Source: Tridacna crocea
Taxonomy: Eukaryota; Mollusca; Bivalvia; Cardiida; Cardiidae
DNA: 64,000 nt
NCBI GenBank assembly: GCA_943736015.1
Contig: OX031071.1
Coordinates: 40,488,619-40,552,618, forward strand
Reading direction: 5' to 3'
The notes under the pieces are model-generated. The model searched no databases. It worked only from the letters and a program-made list of their open reading frames with translations, and had not been told where the DNA came from. Positions 11,901 through 20,834 of this stretch are shown here, piece by piece. The position numbers and the translations under genes were made by a program. Position 1 is the stretch's first letter. Each line of letters opens with the position of its first letter.

Positions 11901-14900
11901 CGATATGTAAATTATCTGGTGTTATCATTTTCACAACCTCCATTACTTCCAGCGAAAAATAACCATTTTGCACTTTGTTTTTACACACGAGATAAGGTTT
12001 TTGTGACGTCATAATAGCACTGGATGACATTGTTTATGAAAGCATTTATTCCCCAGTTATCTCAAATGACAAAACTGATGGTCATGATATTAAATTTCTT
12101 TCTTTCTTTCTTTCTTTCTTTCTTAAAATCGAGTGGTAATATGTTTGGATCTTTTTAACCCTTTCCCAAACAAGCCCTGGTTTTTACGTGTCTGCAGAAC
12201 AAGTCTTTTGAAAACACTGTGGGAAATGGAGAAATTGCTCGTAACGAGCAATTTCTCCTTTTCTCACAGTGTTTTCTATCCTTTTTAAGAACTTTCTGCC
12301 ATTTTCTCAAAATCTAAAATTGTCGTCTGCAAACTCTTTCAGTTTGGAAGAGTCCAAAATTTGTCGTTTGGGAAAGGGTTAATTGAGGTAGAGACAGTTG
12401 ACAGTCTGTAAAGAAAAAACAATAATAGAAATAAGGACATGCCTTCACTCTAACGGGGGTGGGGGTTATGGACAAAGTACATAAATAAATGCCTATGGTG
12501 AGACTCAAACCCGCAACCTTCAAGACCATAATTGGCATCTCCACCACTGAGCTGGAAAAACATTTCATCGTATCAAAATGTTTTCATACCTTGTTAAGCA
12601 ATGACTACTACATGTATACCGTTACTAACGGGATGAGAAATTGTTCAGTAGAACATGCAATCTGAACAAAAGACACTTCCGTGTATTATTTCTATATTAA
12701 TCTGTCCATATTTTAATCTTAAAACTATCTTTGTATGCAAATAAAAATTAATTGCCAGCATTAGGATTTTCTGCGGAAAAAAAATCAAGACGAATTCTAG
12801 GTCAAAGTTCCTTAACCAACATACCTGTTCCCGTCAGAAGAAAACAATTGACCACTAGAAGAAGACCTACAATCTGCCGGAACAGTTTCCAGTCACAATC
12901 ACACATGGTACATCCTGATTGTTTATGTTTAGCGTCATCATATGACGTCATTAAGTCACGTGATCCATAGATTAAAACTGCAGGTGGTGCACATTGGAGA
13001 GCCAATCCACTCATTAAAATAAAAGCACCACTCCATCCGTATTCGGATATCAATATTTCATACATGTAGGGAAAAATGAATTGTCCAATACTTGATCCGG
13101 TTGTGAGGAAAACAAGGGCCACTCCAGCCCCTTCTTTGAAAGTTAAGTTCGCCACGATGAACGGGGTTAGATAACATATACCCATGCCAAAACCTGTGAA
13201 GAAAGGAATGTAATTATGGTTTGTTTTCAGGCTGGTTATGAATGGTCAGTTTAGTAGGAAAAAAATATAAATCAAAGTACTAATAGATGGTGATGGTAGA
13301 AATTTGTTTGTAAGAGGAGACCATTTTGTTAAAAATATATTCATCTGACGGTTAACAACAAATTTTACTGATACCGATAGCATTATTTCATGACTGTTTT
13401 CGATGAATCGCGCAGTTTGCCTGCGGTGTTTAGTGTTAGGAAAGTGGTTATGTGTGTTTGTGAGTGATTTTTGAGTGCTTTGAGGTGTTTTCGTATTTAA
13501 TCGATAGAAAATCACTTATTGATAATTTAAAATTTGATAATGTATGGCCCAACTAGATTATAAACGGGTGGAAGAGTAACGGCTGTTTCCTTCTGAAAAA
13601 CCAAACAATGAAGCTGACTTTGTCGGCTTATCTCGATCGGTACTTTTTTTTTCAGATGCATTAATCCTCTTTTCACTGATCATGACTTATCTAATTTTCT
13701 TTATTTAATGAAAGAACAGAAACTTGTTTTTGTTTTGTTGTCATGGATGTATGAAACAACAAAAAGAAAGAGTTGCCACACTGTATGAAACTGCAAAGCT
13801 CTTTGCAGTTTCATACCGATGAGTTTTAAATTACTATGATTTTAAAGTTCTCTCTTTAAATTTACATTCAGCTGGCAATTTGAACTTCAGGCTCGTTATA
13901 AATCTAGATCTAAATTCAGAAATAAAAATATTATGAAATCTCGTACGTATGTTTGTTTACATAAGTTTGGCTGCAAAAGTAATTCCCTTGTCATGCAGAG
14001 AAATGACCCTCCCCTACAAAATGACCCATGGGTTATTTCTCTACGTAGAATAATGACCTTGGGGTTATCTCTCTACGTAGAATAATGACCCGGGTTGTTC
14101 CTCTACGTAGAAAAATGACCCATGGGTTATTTTGTAGGGGAGAGTCATTTCTCTGCATTACACCGGCACTTTTTTTTTATTCATTTAGCCATGAAAAGTT
14201 TTTTCGGCAAAACACAACACGTAAAGGTTCATGAAAAAAACACCTCTTATAATACTGAATTATAAGATTATAATTTTCTCAGTTCTCACTGTCGTGCTTT
14301 CCAGCTTGCTGACACGCAATCCCTTTGTGAATATACACCTTTAATTTTCATATCGACTACTCTGATTAAAAGCAAGAAAACATGGTACATATGCAGTATG
14401 CTCCCAAAGGAGACACAACAGCTATTCAGAACTAGTTTTGACAAAAGTAGAATGGTATCATAATTATTGGAAGACATAAGCTTATTGTATTCTCACCTTT
14501 TTAGTTCAAAAAATTATTACATTGATATAGAAATGGGAATAGGATATTAAGAAGTAAATGAATAATGTCCTTTGAAAAGGGGCCTTAAAGGTGGATATTT
14601 AGAATTTTCACATCACACCAAATTAAAAAATATATATATCATTGAAATTTATATGAAAAAAAAATACAAATCATCAATAATTAAGAATCATAAAATTAAA
14701 GATTTTTTTTTTCGATGGTATTCCCTTAAAAGGCTACGTAGCCTCTTAAGCTATTTTTAGATTTCGCTCCAAAAATCAATAAAGCATTGTGGGAATTTCA
14801 AGTGACTGGCACGTGACTAATAACGCTTAAATTCCATTACATAACAAACATGTAATAATTATTTTCCATAATGTCTTCTTCGGACGGATGTTTGAAACTT

Positions 14901-17900
14901 CGTCTGTTTTTTCCTGTATTTAAACGAAAAAATTGATAATCTAAAAATAGAACGTGTCTCCCGTTGGTGTCAACCTGGTCCGTAATAAATCTGTAATTTC
15001 TCGTGTTATCGGGTGGTTTTCGACTACTGTGGTTTTATTAACGAAAATTAAAAGACTTTGGGAGTATAAGGATGATTTTTTTGCATTTTTTGTAAAATGT
15101 TCGTCCCAAAATCTGAAGGGCCACCTTAAATGCATTCTGCAAAACGTATCGACCCATGTCAGTATGCATAAGCAGAACAGGCTGACCTGGACCGACACAT
15201 TTTGCTTTAAAATAGTAATATTTGAGGTTTTACTATCGAATTGAAAATTTCTTTTTAGTTATTGGGCAGGACAAGGATTATTATTATACTGTAAAGAAAT
15301 TTCTCTTGATGTGATTGGTAAAAATACAGGGAACATCACTGCACGTGCAACACCATATAAAATGGCGGCGTCGAACGATCACCAGACTGCACATTTATGC
15401 ACCGAATTGCACGTTTTAGTGACGTCAGATTACAGTGACGTCAGTTTTCATTGAATTGGGGAACACAGAAGGGAATATCTATTTCGTCAGCATACTCGAT
15501 TCGTGAAATTATAACTAGGAAAATTTCGCTTGACGGGCTTTGAAAGGGTAAACATTTGCAGTATAATAAATTCGTTGTACGGTCAGGTGACAGGGGACTT
15601 GGAAACTTGTTCACGGCTGTGGTGAATCATGTCGCCACCTCGCTTTCGGCTTGGGGTGACATGATTAACCACAGCCGTGAACAAGTTTCCAAGTCCCCTG
15701 CTACCTGACCGTACAACTAATAATGTATTTGCTAATCCTTATCGACCAATGTCAGCTTGAACCGTCTCAACAAAGTGACATCGGTCACATGGGATATCGT
15801 GCATCTTCGAGGACAATTCAATCAGACATTATTAGTGGTACGGTCAGGTGGCAGGGGACTTTGAAACTTATTCACAGCTGTGATAAATCATGTCGCCCCG
15901 AGCCGAAGAAGAGGTGGTGTCATGATTCGACACAGCCGTGAACAAGTTTCCAAGTCCCCTGCCACCTGACCGTACAAGAATTTATTATACTTCAAAGTTT
16001 TACCTTTTCAAAGCGCGTTAAGCGAAATTTTCCTGTTTTCTAATCTCACGAATCGAGTATGCTGACGAAATAGAAATTCCCTTTTGAGTGCCTCAATTCA
16101 ATGAAAACTAACGTCACTGGAAATTGAAAACGTGCAGTTTGGTGCATAAATGTGCAGTCTGGTGATCGATCTACGCCACGTGTTGTGTTGCACGTGTAAT
16201 GATGTTTACGGGGCATTCAAAAGGGAAATTGGCTATACGTGGTTTGCCAGGGAACATGATATATATGTTCCCGGCATGTTAATCAGTGAGATCACGAGAA
16301 ATTTCTTTGCAGTATAATAATGTTTTACATTCAAATTTAGAAAAATTCACGAGAATGAGACGAAGAATGTTCTTACTCCTCACCCTGGTATATGCATGTA
16401 ACTAAAGCAAATTTTCAATTCGATATTAAAGCAGCACCATTCTAACGGAAAACACCTATTTCTATTATAATATTATCCGAAAAATGTTGCTATGATTGAA
16501 AATGAGTATTGTTCTTCTACTTTGACAGAGCCACTTTTTCCATTTGTTTTTTTTTTTTTTTTTAATATTATCATTTATAAATCTAGAGCCACTCTATTCT
16601 CATGACAAAAGGAGACAATAATTACCTCCCTTTTCTGAAAAATAACAAAAATATGCATAAATAATTTAATGATGGACATGAAAGGAATTTCTGATCGGTT
16701 AGAAATGTGCAAAAATATTATATCACTAAAAATCCTTATTTATAGATCTACTAAGAGGAAATTTCATTCTATTTTGCACTAAAAGCATTAGAATGGTAAC
16801 ACCTTAATAACACAAATATTGCTGCTTCAAAGTTTTGTTTCGGGGAATGATATCTCTTTATCGGACCGAGTAAATCAAAGATCAGACTGCACGATCTTGA
16901 TCTACTCGGTCCGCAAAAGGTCACCGAGTCGGGCTTAGCAACCAAAAGTTTAAAACGGTTGGTTTACTCGGAGTGTAGGCTTCCACATGTTTATAAGGTA
17001 CTTACTTGCCAAAATTCCTGTGAGGGCAATAATCATGTATACAGATGTCGAGTAGGAACTTGCAATAAGTCCAACAGCAGAGGTTAAAGTTCCAATGAAG
17101 GCACATTTTCCGGGACCGTACCTCTTGATGACTGGACTCCATAAAATGCCTGAAAAACAAACCCCAGAAAATGTACTAAAAAGCAACAACGTCTTCAATA
17201 TAGAGTTTTTGTAGTAAGATAGTAAACTTAATGGGGAAACAGACTATTCCCAACAACTGTGACAGTAGTAAACTAGAATAATAGCCCAAAAGAGCAATGG
17301 TCCACTAGAACAATAGCCCTCTATACAAAAACACAATCGCCCCTAAGGCACATATTTCGGCACCGTATCTCTTGATGAGTGGTCTCCTTAAAATACTTAC
17401 AAGAAATAGTAAGACTGCTAAAAGACACGACAATAATTACTGCAGAAAAGAAAAAATCTGTCGTCTTAAATATAAGCTTGTTATCTTGCAAATGTTAGTT
17501 CGGCAGTGAATTTAATGAAGGAACTGACAATAGCCCACTAGGACCATAACCCACTAGGACAATAGTCCACTAGGAAAATAGCCCATTAGGATAGAAGTCT
17601 GCATGGAGACCAACCCACGACGACAATGGACCATTGTGATAATTGCCGACAAAGACAATAGTTCATCCACCAGAACAATAGCCCGCTTAACAGTAGAAAT
17701 CGTCCAAATAAAGACACATCCACCGTCACTGTATCTCCTGATGACTGAGCTCCACAAAATATCTAGAAGAATCAGGAAATGTACTCAGAAAGCAACTACG
17801 AAACTGACCACTATAAAACATATCTATCGTCCTGCAATGTTCATACTTTCTTGTCTTGCCAGTTCTATTTAGACAGTAAACAGACAATTGCTCACTGGGA

Positions 17901-20834
17901 CAATAACACAATAGACCAATAGCTCACTAGGACAATATCCTACAGGACAATAGCCCACTAGGTAAAAAGTCCACTAAAGCAATAGCCCTCTAGGACGGTC
18001 GCCCAAAAGTACAATAGGCCACAAAGACAAAAGTTCATTAAAACGATAGCACACTGCACAATATCCCACTGGACAATAGTAATCTTCCTAATGAGGACAC
18101 ATCTACTGACACTGTATCTCTGGATGACTAGAAGAATAAGGAAATGTGCTTAAAATCAACAACAAAAATTATTACTGCGAGACACATCTATCATCTTCGG
18201 TATTAGTTTGTAATCTTGCCAATGGCAGTTAGACAGTGAATCTAATGAGGGAACAAACATTTGTCCACAAGGACAATGGAAAAATAGAACAATATTGTTC
18301 TAGCTCGAAAGCCCACTAGCACAATAGCCCACAAAGACAAAAACCCACTAGGACAATAGCCCACAAGGACAAAAGCCCACTAGGACAATTGCCCACAAGG
18401 ACAAAAGCCCACTAGGACAAAAGCCCATCAGGGCAATAGCCCTTTAGGACGAGGCGAGGCTCTTTGAAATATCTCCAAGAATCAAAAAGTGTGCCATTTA
18501 ATTCTTTACCAAACGACAAAATTGTAGACTTGTCCGAATAAAGAGCATTTGCAGATGACAAAATAAATGTGGCTAAAAATTTGAAATTTGTTTTGGGAAG
18601 GGTAGAAAACATTGTGAGAAAAGGAGAAAATGTTGGTTACCAACATTTTCTCCTTTTCCCACAATGTTTTTTAAAGGCTTGATTTTCAGTGTCGTTAAAA
18701 GTCGCGATTGTGTGGTAAAGAGTTAAAAAGCATTATTCAACAAACATGATTACTACAAGGCATATAAGTATCTTCCATATTCAACGTAAGGTTCTTGATT
18801 TTCCAGTGGCAGTTGGACAGTGAACTTTATGTACAGAGAAATTAGTCACAGCCTCCAGTCATCTTCGCTAGCCAAGGATGAAGATACCTCTATTGAACCA
18901 AATCAGGCGATGATCGTCACCTTTTAGTTAGCAAATATGGGATCCAGTTGCCATATTTGTATTGAAAGAAGCGTTCCTTTTTCCTTTCAACCAAGAGATA
19001 AGCCCTCGAATGAAATTGTGCTGCTTCAAAACAAGAGAGGCAGACAGAGAGACAGAGCTACAGAGATAGAGAGAGAGAGAGAGAGAGACAAAGACAGACA
19101 AAGCTAATGAGAGAGAGAGGGGGGCTGGAAGAGTACACAGGTAAAGAGAGAGAGAGAGAGAAAGAGAGAGCAGAGAGATGGAAAGATGGAGAGATGGAGA
19201 CAGAAACGCCAGACAGTCAGACAGATAGACAGGCCAGAGAATGCTTTAGGATAAATACCTCCAGAAACCGTGATGGCCATAAATAGACTCTGTATCAAGG
19301 CGGTGACTGATCTGGGTGCATCAAACGCCTGTGTGACCTCAACATACATTACACCGAGTCCAAACCCTAAACCGTTCGATACCATCTGCAGAATGAAGCA
19401 AGCTGCCAACACAAAACCTTTTGATGTCTTGCTGACGGGTTTCACGGTTCTGTAAAATAATGTGTTGTTTTTCTTATGACCCTTTTCCAAAAAACAAAAC
19501 TCTGGACTCGTATACATTGAAGGAATTTCCAGTAAACAAATCAAGTACATTGTAATGTTGTTGTTGTTGTTTTGTTGTCCTTGCATGTCAATTATAATAA
19601 TCTACAAATTAAAGCTTTCGGCGGTACAAAGGCCTTCCTCTAGTGTGATCCTGTGATATAATGCCTGCATCATTCGCCTTCTGCTATCTGATGCTTATCT
19701 TTAAGCCAAAAACTAGATTCATTTGAAACCAAAAATTGATTGAAAATTCTCGAGAAAAGCCGAATCCTTTCAGCTATCAGAGAAGGAATTAACATGCCTT
19801 TCTTTTCAGGATAGTTAATTCTTTACCACACAATCCCTACTTTTGACGCCCCTGAGAAAGAAGCCTTTTGAAAACACTGTGGGAAAAGGAGAAAATGCTG
19901 GTAACCAGCATTTTCTCCTTTTCCCCCAGTGTTTTCTACCCTTCCCAGAACAAATTTCAATTTTTCAGTCACCTTTTTTTTGTCGTCTGCAAATGCTTTC
20001 CATTTGGACCAGTCTAAAATGTTGTCGTTTGGTAAGAGTTAATTCTTAACTGAACGGTAAATTTTCAAACAAGTCCAATTCCAAAGTATTTGTAGACGTC
20101 AAAACACATTTAGCTAATAAATTGAAACTCGATTTTTTCATGTTTTCAAAAGCTTCCTTTCTCAGGATCGTTAAAAGTCGGGGTTGTGTTGTTGAGGGTT
20201 GAAACACGGGACTGTTTGCCAAGGCGTTATTCCCAAACTATGTTTATTTCATGCTTTCCTGTATATTATCGAGGTTGTAAAATATTTTTTCGATATTTCA
20301 TGACTAAGATCAGTGAAAATATCGATTTTTATATTCTACACTCTTCAATTGAAGGCGTAAACAGTTGTTCCCATTCTCTAGTAACCTAGGTAAAGCGCGC
20401 TTGCCTTACAACCAGATGGAAATATGACGTTATTTACATTTCTCGCCTTTGACGTACTACTTTAATGCGTTGCTATGCGGAGGAGGTACACTACGTGGAA
20501 TAATACTGTATTTTGATTGATTTCCTCCCTCCAGAAAGGATTAAAAGCATGAAATAAGTAAATTTTTTTTTTTTTTTTTTTTTTTTGGGGGGGGGGCGGG
20601 GAGCGGGGGAGTGAAATATGAATTTTACCTCATTTTATGAACCTCTCAGCCACTCGTGAAAATATTATCGATGAGGTTCACTCGATGAAATAAATTTCGA
20701 TCTTTCACCGTAAAAACACAAATAACCTCGATATAATACCTTTTATATTGTTGTGTATCTCTTTCATGGTTGGACAGCAGTCTGGTGGTTTCGCTGTTTG
20801 AATATCCGCTTCTTTCTTCGACACGTGCTGGCAT
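8755..20834 (-). CDS. Monocarboxylate-transporter-like MFS protein (SLC16 family), 7 exons
   Basis: Exons (minus strand): 20740-20834, 19259-19449, 17006-17149, 12825-13193, 11173-11314, 10347-10597, 8755-8957. They sum to 1395 nt, all join in phase with GT-AG borders, and give 464 residues. The product looks like a 12-helix plasma- or organelle-membrane transporter with a cytosolic N-terminus, TM1-TM6, a short loop at about residues 212-235, TM7-TM12 and a basic cytosolic tail. SLC16-like signs are the TM5 region (NLTFKEGAGVALVFLTTGSS), the TM8 motif GLFNFFGRFTG with Arg303, and the final-helix lead ESTGEYDAMFYLA. Two departures: the family's N-terminal DGGWGW-type motif is absent (SKGFVLA instead), and the TM8 Asp that pairs with Arg in MCT1 is Asn299. 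The substrate is therefore unpredictable. Residues 15-20 (ETTRLL) fit an acidic dileucine sorting signal. AATAAA sequences lie just past the stop (about 8693-8730). Confidence 0.88.
9090..9165. repeat. Hairpin 'cttctgattggctaaacc' / 'ggtttagccaatcaga'
   Basis: A near-perfect palindrome with 'agtaacag' / 'ctgttactt' arms, inside intron 6. The same core forms the centre of the MITE at 44485-44679, and a half copy sits at 51600-51640. Confidence 0.75.
9443..9673 (-). mobile_element. tRNA-derived SINE (GGCTCTGTGG type), copy 1
   Basis: On the minus strand, an A-box-like 'tttggctctgtggttatg' and a B-box-like 'ggcttcgaatcccg' lie in a 230-bp unit running from 'gttatgggagac' to 'gttcgtaagaac'. Same family at 9781-10003, 44967-45185 and 60703-61071. 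Confidence 0.7.
9781..10003 (-). mobile_element. tRNA-derived SINE, copy 2
   Basis: A nearly identical unit to the preceding copy, about 110 bp further along and in the same orientation. B box 'gggtttgaatcccg' on the minus strand. It lies in intron 6 of the transporter. Confidence 0.7.
10112..10310. repeat. M1 MITE, degenerate copy
   Basis: Hairpin 'gaatgtgggaaaagtagaaa' / 'attcccacaatggtttcta' with flanking 'cgaccctgagaaagg' and 'aatttggacaag' segments. It ends about 35 bp from the exon 6 donor. Confidence 0.65.
10347..10597 (-). CDS. SLC16-like gene, exon 6 (TM9-TM11)
   Basis: Acceptor ATTTCAG at 10599-10598, donor GGGGG|GTAAAA at 10346-10345. Encodes PTLYHWLYVLPILGLSHGL through EIAGQERYADGMAF to FFGGTLGG. 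Reading past the donor gives a stop within 13 codons, so splicing to exon 7 is required for a full C-terminus. Confidence 0.87.
10610..11110. repeat. About 490-bp interspersed element with terminal hairpin
   Basis: Aligns by eye with 33605-34095: shared 'gttttcatgaacattg', 'ggaactactttcgc', 'tactttcgttctattggtta' and the 'tgtatgaaa...tttcata' hairpin flanked by 'catggagg' / 'cctccatg'. A piece of it also occurs at 13735-13830. Confidence 0.75.
11173..11314 (-). CDS. SLC16-like gene, exon 5 (TM8 with Arg303)
   Basis: Acceptor CTGTCAG at 11316-11315, donor TCAA|GTAAGC at 11172-11171; 142 bp. Encodes IEAWFLVDIMTSQGF and GLFNFFGRFTG. A foldback element starts only 35 bp upstream of this acceptor. 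Confidence 0.88.
11350..11724. repeat. Foldback element just upstream of exon 5
   Basis: Arms of about 115 bp ('cacggcggggaatcacgtga' against 'tcacgtgattccccgccgtg') enclose a second 30-bp palindrome (11459-11537, 'gttattgacgagcaaac') and a 70-bp spacer. Confidence 0.85.
11818..11905. repeat. Short perfect hairpin
   Basis: 'ccaaaacctcgtaactac' / 'gtagttacgaggttttgg' with outer 'tgtcggttta' / 'taaaccgacga' arms, in intron 4. Confidence 0.8.
12092..12124 (+). repeat. (TTTC)n microsatellite
   Basis: About eight perfect TTTC units. Confidence 0.9.
12155..12382. mobile_element. M1 MITE, full copy (CTCGTAACGAG subtype)
   Basis: TTAA at 12155-12158 and 12379-12382, termini CCCTTTCCCAAACA / TGTTTGGGAAAGGG-like. 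The hairpin centre reads 'attgctcgtaacgagcaat', a subtype shared with the copy at 56694-56920. Confidence 0.85.
12825..13193 (-). CDS. SLC16-like gene, exon 4 (TM4-TM7 start)
   Basis: Acceptor CTTCACAG at 13195-13194, donor ACAG|GTATGT at 12824-12823; 369 bp. Opens with FGMGICYLTPFIV, then NLTFKEGAGVALV, TM5-TM6, the short central loop (YGSRDLMTSYDDAKHK...CDCDW) and the start of TM7. A TGACGTCA within it (about 12942) is coding sequence. Confidence 0.9.
13200..13990. other. Intron 3 sequence with repeat scraps
   Basis: No coding signal. It contains a hairpin 'gtatgaaactgcaaag' / 'ctttgcagtttcata' (13780-13820) and a 'cagatgcattaatcc' end related to the GC-cored hairpin family. Confidence 0.4.
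13994..14157. repeat. Palindrome enclosing a 36-bp minisatellite
   Basis: Outer arms 'tgcagagaaatgaccctccc' / 'ggagagtcatttctctgca' bracket three or four repeats of 'ctctacgtagaataatgacc' and 'catgggttatt'. Confidence 0.85.
14583..15130. mobile_element. Q7 element
   Basis: Ends 'aaaggtggatatttagaatt' and 'atctgaagggccacctt'. The interior contains 'aaaggctacgtagcct', 'cattgtgggaattt' and 'cgactactg(t/g)ggtttta'. Other copies: 24517-25436, 26950-27362, 31393-31891, 46467-47059. Confidence 0.8.
15281..16320. repeat. 1040-bp foldback with two internal 138-bp hairpins
   Basis: Outer ends 'ttattatactgtaaagaaat' and 'atttctttgcagtataataa' begin inverted arms of about 290-340 bp (shared 'cagactgcacatttatgc', 'cgtcagcatactcgattcgt'). 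Inside sit two palindromes of 138 bp each, 15577-15714 and 15838-15975, both starting 'gtacggtcaggtg' and ending 'cacctgaccgtac'-like. A 123-bp spacer lies between them. Lies in intron 3. Confidence 0.85.
16380..16950. mobile_element. M2 element interrupted by a Q8-like insert
   Basis: The left part 'aattttcaattcgatattaa' and right part 'taacacaaatattgctgctt...atcggaccgagtaaatcaa' are M2. They are separated by a 380-bp insert (16426-16807) with TTAA at both ends. The insert's ends ('gcagcaccattctaacgg' / 'attagaatggtaacacctt') are Q8-like. Confidence 0.7.
17006..17149 (-). CDS. SLC16-like gene, exon 3 (TM2-TM3)
   Basis: Acceptor TTTTTCAG at 17151-17150, donor GCAA|GTAAGT at 17005-17004. Encodes ILWSPVIKRYGPGKCAFIGT and a helix ending TGILA. 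The basic KRYG turn matches the MFS TM2-TM3 loop. Decayed partial duplicates of its acceptor side lie upstream at 17342-18480. Confidence 0.88.
17098..18480 (-). repeat. Diverged tandem duplications carrying decayed pieces of exon 3
   Basis: The exon 3 segment at 17098-17160 ('ggcacattttccgggaccgt...ctccataaaatgcctg') recurs in eroded form at about 17342, 17706 and 18091, with a possible fifth trace near 18450. Between them are 'gcaacaacg', 'cagtgaatttaatgagggaa' and runs of 'cccactaggacaatag'. Units are about 245-385 bp. None keeps an open reading frame or a convincing splice pair. Confidence 0.7.
17520..18440 (+). repeat. 'ggacaatagcccacta' degenerate minisatellite
   Basis: Imperfect runs of an 18-bp unit (cccacta(g)gacaatag / cccacaaggacaaaag) fill the spaces between the exon-edge duplicates and become nearly regular at 18305-18440. 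Confidence 0.8.
18498..18726. mobile_element. M1 MITE, full copy
   Basis: TTAA at 18498-18501 and 18723-18726. Central hairpin 18607-18670. Lies in intron 2 of the transporter. Confidence 0.85.
19025..19215 (+). repeat. GA/CAGA-rich microsatellite
   Basis: 'gagagaga', 'gacagaga' and 'agatggag' runs end about 45 bp from the exon 2 donor. Confidence 0.85.
19259..19449 (-). CDS. SLC16-like gene, exon 2 (TM1)
   Basis: Acceptor TTTTACAG at 19451-19450, donor GGAG|GTATTT at 19258-19257. Encodes TVKPVSKTSKG, then TM1 and the VTQAFDAPRSVTALIQSLFM stretch leading to TM2. Homologous to the exon at 21-211. Confidence 0.9.
19815..20042. mobile_element. M1 MITE, full copy
   Basis: TTAA at 19815-19818 and 20039-20042. 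Hairpin around 19868-19935, in intron 1. Confidence 0.85.
20039..20210. repeat. M1 MITE, deleted copy abutting the previous one
   Basis: Starts at the same TTAA (20039-20042). Keeps the two outer segments ('ccaattccaaagtatttg', 'ctttctcaggatcgttaaaa') but has lost the central hairpin. Confidence 0.6.
20243..20732 (+). mobile_element. CF foldback element ending next to the exon 1 donor
   Basis: Runs from 'ttatttcatgctttcctgta' to 'ttcgatctttcaccg...aataacctcgat'. The CRE site is mutated here ('tatgacgttattt', about 20424). The right edge is within about 10 bp of the exon 1 splice donor (20739). Confidence 0.75.
20740..20834 (-). CDS. SLC16-like gene, exon 1 (start exon)
   Basis: ATG at 20834, 31 codons plus 2 nt, donor AAAAG|GTATTA at 20739-20738. 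The phase-2 end joins exon 2 to give ...QQYK-R-TVKPV. Hydrophilic, with the dileucine-type ETTRLL. The start is chosen because it is the first ATG in a frame that splices perfectly into exon 2; the promoter is not identified. Confidence 0.75.
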
